Source of the DNA: Yponomeuta sedellus
Taxonomy: Eukaryota > Arthropoda > Insecta > Lepidoptera > Yponomeutidae
Direction: 5' to 3'
NCBI GenBank assembly: GCA_934045075.1
Contig: OW203726.1
Span: forward strand, 19,094,988-19,158,987
Length of the DNA stretch: 64,000 nucleotides
Shown here: in pieces, positions 42,231 to 51,383 of the stretch
Numbering within the stretch: position 1 is the stretch's first letter
How the letters are laid out: each line of letters opens with the position of its first letter
Program-made: the position numbers and the translations under genes
The notes under the pieces: generated by a model
What the model saw: only the letters and a program-made list of their open reading frames with translations
Databases searched by the model: none
What the model was told of the DNA's origin: nothing

Positions 42231-42487
42231 TTTGCGAAGAGAAATATAGATGGCGCTACTTTCAATTTAAAAGTAGTATGCAATATTTTCAATATAGGTG
42301 GTTCTTCGAGATATAATAGAATCGAAATTTTTCATTAGCTCAAGAGAGATCCTTCAATATTTTAAAGGGGTAAAGTTCACTATTACTGAATTTTAATTAC
42401 ATTGTGTTCGTTATTGTGCTAAAGTTTCGTGCAAGTTTGATTCTTATGTGGTAGAGCATTGTGACAGTGTTGTGACAATTCGGTATC

Positions 42488-42493
42488 AATAAA
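42488..42493 (+). promoter_or_regulatory. Polyadenylation signal of gene 1
   Basis: AATAAA 258 bases after the terminal TAG, followed by a T-rich stretch. Confidence 0.65.
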
Positions 42494-42751
42494 CTATTTT
42501 GGTTACAGTTTCAGTACTTTATTTTCTTTATTACATTCAGCGGAACTTCAAACATATTACGATTAAATGTGTATAATTATTAAATATGAGATAAACATTT
42601 GACATTTATATACAAACGATTATACGTTAAAATATTTACAAGAGTAAAAATATTTTTAAGACTAATAAAATTCATACATTCAGCAAAAATACAAGTTTCA
42701 AATTATACATTTTCAAGTCATGGCTTTACAACGTTAGTAGTACATGTAAAA

Positions 42752-43158
42752 CGATTATTCCAATTAGTCCCCTCTAGCCCTGTCACCCGGGTGACAATTC
42801 GTAGCTTCTGTTCCCTTTGGAGGCTGACTAGAGGGGATTAATGGGAAGTCTGTTTCTTAGTTGTCACCAAGGAGACAAACGACAAAACATGTAATTAGAT
42901 TTCGGCCTTTTTATTTGCGATAGAAAAATATTAACCATTAGAATGAACTCTCATGAAGTTATCACCAGGGGAGAGACAAGCGATACAACGGTTGTCTCCC
43001 CCCGGTGACAACTGAGAAACAGACTTCCCGGTTGTCCCCTCTTATCAGCCTAAAAACGGAACAGTCGCCATGAATTGTCACCCGGGTGACAACCGGGAAG
43101 ACAATTCCCAGCTGTCACCCCGGGGGACAGGGCTAGAGGGGACTAATGGGAACAATCG
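42752..43158. mobile_element. MITE packed with GTCACCCGGG palindromes
   Basis: Ends cgattattccaattagtccc + ctctagccctgtc (left) and its reverse complement with few mismatches (right). The interior has repeated gtgacaac / gttgtcacc and cccgggtgac motifs, giving several nested stem-loops. No ORF. Confidence 0.75.
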
Positions 43159-43699
43159 ATTTTAAGGGAATGTTAAGTAATTCACGATGTTTTGAGAAAT
43201 TATTTCGCATATACTTACATCAATTGCAGCATATTTATACATTTTTTACGATTGGCACGATTTATTTATTTTTATATTATAGTCTACGCATAATAAATAA
43301 ACCACCGACCACAACACGATTTATGAACTCCCAAAATTATTTACATCCATCACCTTCAACTTTATGTCTTATTTATTAGTAAGAATAGCGCTTAAAATCC
43401 CTGTTTCCACCCTTTTACCACTCTTTTACATTCGTGACTGTCCCGTTTTGGCACCGAATCAAAGCACAGCCTTTAGTTCCATCTTTTTCGCACAAGCCGC
43501 AAGTTGGCATTGTTTTTCTGAAACGAAGAAAATTTTGTGTTTAATTTTTTTTGGCAAAATTAATACTACAATACGAACAACTTTGCTACGGAAAAACTTT
43601 GAAATATCGAAGAAGTCAGCCTATTATATATATATAATAGGCGGTATTATATATATATAATTATGCGATCAGAACCGTGACGAAAAATTAAATTAGTTA

Positions 43700-44260
43700 A
43701 GAAGATTCGTTAAAGTACAGCTAGGAGCCACTAGATGGCGCTGTTATATTTAGTTTATTGAATTCGAATGCTAATTTTATTGAACTACCCCTAACAGGTG
43801 TGAAATATTTAAAACGGAATTTTGCGGATGACGTAGGTTACATTAAATCAGCATTAATAGAGAACCAACGGAACAAAAAATAACATTTACTTCTACTCAA
43901 TTAAAGTACCACTTTTAGCTACTAGATGGCGCTGCTATATTTTATTTATTCTAATACATGTGTATACATTATTTCTTTGGTCTACATGTAAACAAACCAT
44001 TTATTGAATCGGTGCAAATACGGAAAGAAATAATTCCTATAAAGAGGTTTGATCCTTCTAGATCATTCATTTAATTAAAAAATATAATTTTGTTTAACTA
44101 CGCCTAACACGTGTAAAGTATTTAAAAGAGAATTTTGTGGGTGTCGTAGATTACATAAAATCAGCATTAATAGAGAACAAATATTCACTTCTAAGTAATT
44201 AAAGTACTGTGGCATTAGTTCCTCTACCCAACCACAGATGGCGCTGTTTGTGTTCTAAAT
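43700..44260. repeat. Tandem repeat carrying CTCF-like motifs
   Basis: Units share 'ttaaagtac', (c)cactagatggcgctg and 'aaatcagcattaatagagaa'. Motif sites: 43728-43743, 43919-43934 and 44231-44246. The motif matches the CTCF core (CCACTAGATGGCGCTG). Confidence 0.65.
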
Positions 44261-44450
44261 TGCGGTATGGTTTTGTCCGGAGGCCCTACCTCACTTTACA
44301 TCTCGGTTGGAATATTTAAAAATGTAAGATTAAAATTACTTTGATAGTTTCTTAAATATTTCAGTCCCTGATAAACTGGTGAAGAAAAACTATATCGCAA
44401 TCTAGCTGTGCTCATGTCTTGTATGTGCTCATGTCATGTCTTGTATGAAA

Positions 44451-44522
44451 AGTAATGTATGAGCTCCAATGACAGTTTTCACATGCACAACGACCAGCCG
44501 GCGACCGGAGCTCATACATTAC
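44451..44522. repeat. Inverted repeat, 17-bp arms
   Basis: agtaatgtatgagctcc and ggagctcatacattact flank a GC-rich loop. 'ggcgaccgg' is repeated to the right. Confidence 0.8.
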
Positions 44523-45234
44523 TACTTTACCCGGCCCGGCGACCGGACGGCGACCGGGTGCATATGAAAAGGCACTTAGGAAGTAGGTATAAAATGACAA
44601 TAATTATTTTACCTACTTAGATGAATTGGAATTTACAATACCTAAGTACCGTTAAGTATGTATGACTAATAAGTCATAGACAAAAAAATATCGATAGATT
44701 TTTATCATGTGTGCCCCCATCCGTAATCGAGTAGAATTCAAATTTCGACAGAAATTTCTAGAAAATGTACACTTTCTTCAATGAAAATTTAACTTTACTA
44801 ACCAGTAAATAAAGGTGATTTCACTTTCTCATTTTTGCATTGCTTTCCGTGTTCATGTCATTACAAATTTAATTAAAAATACAATGAAATACGTCCTAAA
44901 GATGAAATGTTACGGCATGATCGGTATATTTTGGTCCCAAACTTTTATTTTTGCTCTCTAACACAGCATAACAAGGCATTTTAATAAAGGTTTCATCATT
45001 TTTTCTTTACTAGAAGCGCACGGCAACTGAAGTCAACAAAACTGTCACCGACTACGCATAGGCAATACATTGCTAATGTGAGGCACGCGGGCACCGCCCA
45101 CTTACGACTTCTACTCTTTTTTTATGTTCTGTGGTTATTGTAATCCTTAGTATCATATTGCTTCAATAAATAGATCCCTAAGTACGTGCTGTCGTGCTGA
45201 ATCAACGTTTCTCTTCTTGTCTGCAGAAACCCTG

Positions 45235-45400
45235 TCCTACAGTACTACTTTTAGCCACTAGATGGCGCTGGCATATATTTATTCTATTACATGTATAAAT
45301 TTACATAATATCAGCTTTGCTCTACATGTAAACAAACCGTTTATAGAAACGGTATAAGTGCTGAAAGAAATAATGCCTATAAAGTGTTTATTTCTTTCTA
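45235..45400. repeat. Further copy of the CTCF-motif repeat
   Basis: ttttagccactagatggcgc at 45250 with downstream 'tctacatgtaaacaaaccgt' aligns with 43911-44060. Motif at 45255-45270. Confidence 0.65.
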
Positions 45401-45904
45401 CGCCATTCGTTTATCTCATTAATTTAAGAAATATCAACCTCATAGGGGGTCAAAATAATTAATTTCATAACTCTGATATTAATTTCCTACTGGCACTTAG
45501 ACCAAAACTAACTAAACAAAATATATAAATTGTAGCATGTAACTCCTTTTCCCCTGTGCGGTCATAGTCAGACAAGCTGGGTTCAAAGAAGAAACAATAA
45601 ATGATAAAAAAATATTTGAACGCTCTCACTGGTAACCGAAGACGGATCCTCCGTGACCTCGTATCGTAGGACCCATGAAATTTTTAAAAAATCTAGCTCT
45701 ATTCATCTTAACGATTTTTATCTCGTTTCCTCCGAAAATAAGATTATGATTTTGTGTTAGGTTACTAACTTGTGAGGCCAAAGATTGCTTATCTATACCT
45801 AAATATTCAGTAAAAAAATTCAATGCTTTAGGGGGCCATCTCAAGAGGAATTTGTTATACTTAGTTTCATTTTAATTCCGGTAATATTTTGGCATTGCCA
45901 CAAC

Positions 45905-46330
45905 TCTAAGTAACTACGCCCGCCAGGCCGAAGGCCGAGCCCCATCATGCGGGTGCGAGGAAACTTGCCGCGACGAGGTTGAAGGCCGAGCTCAATACAG
46001 GTTGCGGCACGGCCGAAGGCTGTGAAGCGGGCTAGAGGAATACTCCCACGGCGATTCCAAATGCTGAGCTCTATTTACGCTGATGCCAAATGGAGAGACT
46101 ATTAGCGCGGCCGAAGGCCGCGACAGTTAATTAAAGTTGCTGTTAGGAGGAAACCTGTCGCGCCTTTGTACAGGCCGCGGCTGAAGGCTCAGACCATTTA
46201 TGTTCCCATTTACAAGTCCTTATTCTAAGTAATTAGCGAGACCGAAGACTGGGCCCAGCAATGCAAGCACGAAGAATTCTACTCTGGAGATGTCGAAAGC
46301 TGAGCGCCGTTCAGGTCGAGGACATAATTC
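45905..46330. repeat. GGCCGAAGGCC-rich repeat
   Basis: At least five variants of gccgaaggc(c) spaced 40-110 bp, in a GC-rich block unlike its flanks. Class unknown; no ORF. Confidence 0.5.
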
Positions 46331-46879
46331 TTGACTATTCCAGTCCCCACCTACAATCGTTAACATTAAATAATTAGGTGCAGTGGAGCGTTTTTAGGCT
46401 ACATAAAAAACAGACAATTTATGTAAGGATAATAAAGAAAAAAATCTGTCGTTTCCTTTGCAAATATTCTAGATCGTTTAACACCATTAGACCATATTCA
46501 TTATACTAGCTAAAAAATATCGTATGACATAAATTTTTAATGCAGGCATGTGGTACCTATGACTATATGAAACAAGTATATCAGTAAAAATATTTATGAT
46601 TTGCCGAGACATGTTCATTGTCCAAAATAAAGCAATAAACTAAAATCAATTTAGGAAATAAAATAATATAACGATTTAAAGCATGTAAGCAGAACAGATG
46701 GACCTTTAAATTTTATCGTTTTACTGAGTCACTAAAAGGTCAAAAATAAAAAAAAATATTTAAAAAAATAAAAGAACCCGACTGCAGTGATAAATCAACT
46801 GAAAAGGAAAAAATAACATAATTTTATTTTCAAATGCTAATGTCAAATCAGAAGAGTTCATGCTGCTTTACTTGAGGGA

Positions 46880-47068
46880 CCAAATAATATAACTTTATAA
46901 GCATTATTTGCTCAAACTGTTGCATTTATTATTTTATATAAAATATTGCAGTCGGGACCCATTACTGTTTGTTTAAAGTCCTCTAATGGGTCCCGACTGC
47001 ATCATTTTATATAAAATAATAAATGCAACAGTTTGAGCAAATAATGCTTATAAAGTTATATTATTTGG
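46880..47068. mobile_element. Giant hairpin element, ~85-bp arms
   Basis: 46880-46964 (ccaaataatataactttata ... cgggacccatt) is reverse-complemented with almost no mismatch at 46985-47068; loop about 20 nt. Carries the 'agtcgggacccatta' terminus related to the hairpin at 16125. Confidence 0.85.
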
Positions 47069-47094
47069 AATATTTTTTTTTATTAGAAGTAATT

Positions 47095-47188
47095 CTTGAA
47101 GTACGAGGATGGTTCTTACGGAGAGAAAAATAAAAAAAAATTAAGAATCACTGTTAGGCAGTACGAAGTTCGCTGGGTCAGCTAGTTA
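47095..47188 (+). mobile_element. Helitron-like family H, 3' end
   Basis: 'cttgaagtacgaggatggtt' to 'tcgctgggtcagctag' followed by T; 5' part missing. Confidence 0.5.
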
Positions 47189-47204
47189 ATAATAAAATGC
47201 AGCG

Positions 47205-47350
47205 TGTATTCGTCCCCCTGTAGGGCATATGGCTTCTCTCGCAGAGAGAGTATGGGCCCAACACCTGCCCACCGCGAATTGGCAAGTTCAAGCGCCGAGG
47301 TATGTAAACACTTCACACACACAGGTTTCCTCATGATATTTTCCTTCACA
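47205..47350. mobile_element. Family L copy
   Basis: 'gtagggcatatggcttctct' ... 'caccgcgaattggcaagttc' ... 'cacaggtttcctcatga'. Confidence 0.6.
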
Positions 47351-47395
47351 GTTGTAGCCTACACACCCAAAACGCCCTTCGTGTGCAATTTAATG

Positions 47396-48114
47396 CGCTT
47401 AGGGGCGCTAACTAGCGCCACCAATAGTATAAAAATCATAACTAGTTTTATAATATTTTTTTATCTAAAAGTTAACATGAGAAATCCTAACAACTGTGAT
47501 AACAGTATTTCTTAATGATTCGCGATACTCATACGCGTAGTTATATATTAAATGGGTCTAATCACGATTATTTATTAGGTAAAAGGTTCCGCCGAAAACG
47601 GCCGTCCAATCGCGGAAATCGATTTAAGTCCTAGAATATTTATACTACATTTAGGCTGTATGTTCTAAAAATAATTATCACAGTTGTTAAGATTTCACAT
47701 GTTTAATTTTGAAAAAACGTATTATTAAACTGTAATGTATCGCTACTGCGGGTGATCTGATATTTATTATAAATTGTGTCTACCTGCAAGTGACAATAAA
47801 GTCTTTAGTCTCGAATGAACTATCTTTGTCTTGATATCCTTCAGTGGCGACAGGATTGAAAAATATATATTTCGTGAATATGCCGTTCGGAAAACTACAT
47901 GAGTTCGATCTAGACAGCCGTGGGAGTTGGCCCGCGTATGTGCGACCTGTGGAACAGTTTGTGTTACTGAATGAAATCAAAGAGGAGTTGCGTGTAGCCA
48001 CGTTGGTTACTCATGTCGGTGCGTGACTTGTGTGCACCTAACAATCCTGAGGATGTAACGTTTACACGTTATGATTTTTGTACCATTGGTGGCGCTAGTG
48101 AGCGCCCCAAGCAC
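47396..48114. mobile_element. Family N element with nested gag fragment
   Basis: Left 'ggggcgctaactagcgccac' + 'caatagtataaaaatcataa' and right 'gttatgatttttgtaccatt' + 'ggtggcgctagtgagcgccc' form inverted ends. The gag remnant at 47845 lies inside. Confidence 0.55.
47845..48065 (+). pseudogene. Gypsy-type gag remnant
   Basis: Reads FGKLHEFDLDSRGSWPAYVR, PVEQFVLLNEIKEELRVATL, VTHVG, then after a frame change LCAPNNPEDVTF. The order (GKL--FD ... W--YV-R-EQF--N-I ... LCAP--PE) matches the N-terminal capsid region of Gypsy-like retrotransposons. No pol is present, so this is a short decayed fragment. Confidence 0.6.
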
Positions 48115-48299
48115 CTTAGTGACGCTTTTGGCCCGACGCTAGTCACGCATTTAAACGTCAAAAGTCGCGACTTTCCAGTGCATTAATTGTCAAATTCGGA
48201 CATTACATCGCCACAAAACGCGCCATCGTACTACCCATAGGTAAAGACTGCCCCGAATTTTTCAGCGCCTTAGGAATGTTTGCAGGGCGCGACTCGACT

Positions 48300-48475
48300 T
48301 CTTCTTCAGGCTATATTAGTCCACTGCTGGACATAATGAGCGCCATAGCGCAAGGTTGTGCCATCATTGGGGGGTAATGCCCATAATCCCCACGCGGGTT
48401 GGGGATCGCAATTTGGTGGAATTGTACTGTAGGGGGCGCTGCTGCCCACCCCCCGGTTTGTGTCCAGACTCGACT
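48300..48475. mobile_element. SINE-G copy
   Basis: 'tcttcaggctatattagtcc' through 'ccataatccccacgcgggtt' and 'gcgctgctgcccaccccccg'. Internal deletion relative to 25044. Confidence 0.6.
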
Positions 48476-48594
48476 GCTTTATACTAACGTGCGTAAGCCA
48501 GCAGCCACACAGAAGGGATGGGGACGTGGAAAAGACGCGACGCGTTGTATAGAAATCGTGCCATCGCCTCGTCTTCGTCCCGTCTTTTCTATGT

Positions 48595-48715
48595 GAATCG
48601 CTCGGAAAAACGCCACTAGCGGCAGTCGCGGGAAGGTACCTGACCGCGCCTGCTGTTGCTTAACCTAAGTGATTGATTCCAATCACTCGCTTCGACTAGG
48701 CCACGACCGCTTCTT
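48595..48715 (-). mobile_element. 5S-derived SINE, 5' half
   Basis: Minus strand with 'ctcgcttcgactaggccacg' head and 'gttgcttaacc' A-box region; lacks the 3' half. Confidence 0.65.
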
Positions 48716-48789
48716 TGTTTTTTTTGTTTGTTTGCGTTTTATTTAGATTCTTTGTTTTAGTTCCATCGTATTCCGCTATAGAAAAATAG

Positions 48790-48906
48790 GCACCTGTTAA
48801 GCAAGCGAGCGCGGCGTGAAGATATGCACGAGCGAGTCCCAGCTGCAATCCGCGTCCTGATGCGGCCGCATGCAGTCCATGCCATACGTAAACTTGCTCT
48901 AGTGCA
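48790..48906 (-). pseudogene. Degraded duplicate of the Pex7 last exon
   Basis: On the minus strand it reads SKFTYGMDCMRPHQDADCSW then DSLVHIFTPRSLA and TAA. It aligns codon for codon with the real last exon (50161-50320), apart from a two-codon deletion and an early in-frame TAG (CAC TAG). It lacks the first half of the exon. Synonymous and conservative changes suggest an old duplication. Confidence 0.7.
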
Positions 48907-49049
48907 GGATCATCTTTATAGCTTTACAGACACCATAGTACCACGGCTTCATAATTTTACGCTCTCATAGTTTCATGGTTTCTAATATCACAGGTTTTAG
49001 TTACCCTCATTCACGGTTTCTACTTCTCTTGTGCTCTTTTTTCTTAATT

Positions 49050-49225
49050 AATACTGTTTTAATACGGATTTCACTCGTCTCGGATGACCACGATCAGAGA
49101 CCACGGCACCTGTAAAAGTGCCGAAACGTCGGAAAATTGTAAAAAAATATAATAAACGAGTGAAATCCGTATTAAAACAGTTTTAATTATGTCTAGTACT
49201 CGTGTTAATCTTACAAAATACTACT
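49050..49225. mobile_element. Family P compact inverted pair
   Basis: 'tactgttttaatacggattt' + 'cactcgt' and its inverse around 'cggcacctgtaaaagtgccg' with the right edge 'gtctagtactcgtgttaatc'. Confidence 0.6.
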
Positions 49226-49267
49226 CTTTTTTCTTTTTCATAATTTGCATCTTTTTTAGTTCCTTCG

Positions 49268-49412
49268 TATTTTAAAAACCTATTTAGAGGCTAAAAACTC
49301 CACCCATGCCGGGACACGAACCCGCGACCTCTGGCTAACCGTGCCAGCGCTCTCCTAACTGAGCTAATGGGCAACTACCAGCATCAGTGAAATTTCGAAC
49401 CCCTTTACAATA
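49268..49412 (-). mobile_element. Family T copy
   Basis: 'aaaaacctatttagaggcta' with a degenerate B box (gacacgaacccgcg) and the 'ctaactgagctaatgggcaa' A-box side. Confidence 0.65.
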
Positions 49413-49527
49413 CATACTCTCTGCATTACTTTTCTTCGTATTCCCCTATAATAATGTAGGTTAAGTAAGCGAGCGCGGTTTTACAATTTCTTCTTTATTT
49501 TTTGATAATTTGCATTTTTATATACTA

Positions 49528-49712
49528 CTAGCTGACCCAGCGAACTTCTTACCGCTTAACAGTCGATTCTTTATTTTTTTTTATTTTTCTCCCCGTAAGA
49601 ACCATCCTTGTCCTTCAGGAAATATTCTTAAAAAAGAATTAGCGAAATCGGTTCAGCTGCTCTCGAGATTTGCGCTTGCCAACACATTCAGCGATTCATT
49701 TTTATATTATAG
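49528..49712 (-). mobile_element. Helitron-like family H, minus copy
   Basis: ctagctgacccagcgaactt to 'tttttatattataga', the reverse complement of 13126-13303, with both termini preserved. Confidence 0.55.
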
Positions 49713-49906
49713 AAGATACAGTCTAGAAAAATAGTGTACGGTCGCGGTCTAAAAATGTTTATCAGTTTTCAAATTACATTGTTTAGCACACTGTGTGCAG
49801 TAAAGTCCAAAAATGCTATATCTAGGTACGTATTACTTTTTAATAGTTGTAGCATCGATTCTAACAAAAATAGTATTCATGACGTTTTGATGATGAAACT
49901 CTTTTC

Positions 49907-49912
49907 TTTATT
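49907..49912 (-). promoter_or_regulatory. Possible Pex7 polyadenylation signal
   Basis: AATAAA on the minus strand about 250 bases after the Pex7 stop. Confidence 0.4.
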
Positions 49913-50160
49913 TAAATGTTGACATAGGTAATTGAATTTTTTACATTGACATTTATCAAAAATACTATGGATGGAAATAATAGAAATTGATTGTAAAACC
50001 ATGGCAACCTCGCTAGGGTGAATCCCTATTGCTCTATGCCTAATCTATGCTCTATGCCTAATCAAATCACAATATAATATCATCGACCATGTGGCATAGA
50101 TTTGTGCATGCAATTACCAGCCTTAAGGTGGTAAATATTTTCAGACCGCGAGTGTACCTG

Positions 50161-50320
50161 TTAAGCAAGCGAGCGCGGCGTAAAGACGTGCACGAGCGAG
50201 TCCCAGCCGCAGTCCGCGAGCTGATGCGGCCGCAGGCAGCTCCAGTCCAGGCCGTACGTGAACTCGCTGTGGTGACGTATCGTCTCCAGGGGCTCGCAGC
50301 CACCCTTCAGGTCCCATATC
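50161..50320 (-). CDS. Pex7: Peroxin-7 (PTS2 receptor), terminal exon
   Basis: Pex7 is a cytosolic WD40 beta-propeller that binds the PTS2 signal of matrix enzymes and carries them to the peroxisome. This last exon begins with one base completing AGG after the exon at 57145 (acceptor ctcgcag) and reads IWDLKGGCEPLETIRHHSEF, TYGLDWSCLRPHQLADCGWD, SLVHVFTPRSLA, TAA at 50161. The ET-HH-EF--GLD motif followed by -Q-ADC-WD is diagnostic of the Pex7 C-terminal blade. The intron before it is 6.8 kb and contains the LINE. Confidence 0.9.
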
Positions 50321-50790
50321 CTGCGAGCGTAAAGAGGACAAGAACAGGGAATGTTGTAGACTTCTGGTTTCACAGATTTTGAATTATTAAACAGAATAAT
50401 TATAATTGTTCTGGTCACCAACACCAAGATGGTGATTTATGGAACCAGCTCTGAAGCCTTTTTTTCTTGAATGGTAGATTATTGAAGCGGCAGATTCTTA
50501 AAACGGCCAATATTGTAAAGTTATTAACAGATACCACGATCAACATCGACAACTTAGTATAACTATGGAGGTGCCATACACATTCATGGCATTCGGGACT
50601 CAGGCAAAGTATAGGTACGCGAAAATTGCGGTTTGTTTATACAACATTGTGTGTGAATGTTTTTTTTATGTTTCTAGGTAGGTAACAAAAAAAAATATTA
50701 TCCAATGTTATGCCTACCCGCTGAGTGGTCCGCCACATTCATTAGTCGTTGCATGCACGCATGCCGGTTTCCAGTATTATTATCTTGTCC

Positions 50791-50839
50791 TTCGCCAATA
50801 CAATGCTACAAACATCGGCTGTAGCATTGTATTGGCGAA
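50791..50839. repeat. Perfect hairpin, 20-bp arms, 9-nt loop
   Basis: ttcgccaatacaatgctaca is exactly inverted around aacatcggc, the same arm and loop sizes as at 2185. Lies just upstream of the presumed LINE 5' end. Confidence 0.9.
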
Positions 50840-51383
50840 TTGTTTTTCGGCTGGCAACTCCAGACCGAACAGCTGCTTTCAAAAGCGGCTCAGTAGATTT
50901 TGTTTAATTAATTAGTGTTATTAGTGTATTTCGAGTCAAATTAAACGTAAATTCATTAAACAATACATAGTAGTGACATGCAAATAAAAGTTACTGGTGA
51001 AAAATCAAACAAATACAAATTATTGTACTGAAAAATTACAACGGGCGGCCGAACTGTCAAACGGTTCAAATTGCAACGACTTATCCGGGGAAGTATTGTT
51101 TTAATCCTGTAATTTTCGCTTCATCCTACAGTTTTCCTACATAAACAAACTGTACATAATCTCATGTACATGAGACACGTCCCATACAAACATTCCGGCT
51201 CAGTTCTGGCTCTCTTTACTTGACGCGTAGTGGAAGCAAAGTTGAGACAAAACAACTAGCCTCAGTCAACATAACACGCTCACTCAACATCTATAACGTA
51301 CCACCAACTCTTTATCAGCCAATAACATTTTAAGTGGTCACACACTGACACCGATTCCCGGTTATTTTCCAGGTGACACCAGT

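Noticed and set aside
45626..45844. 72-residue minus-strand ORF (RWPPKALNFFTEYLGIDKQS...)
   Set aside because: Protein-like composition, but no recognised family, no splice partners and no promoter; could be an unknown transposon scrap. Not supported well enough to annotate.
47845..48020. Gag-like segment as a spliced host exon (acceptor ccttcag, donor gtcggtgcg, phase 1-1)
   Set aside because: Gag homology continues past the supposed donor in another frame (LCAPNNPEDVTF), so it is a frameshifted retrotransposon remnant and the splice-like bases are coincidental.
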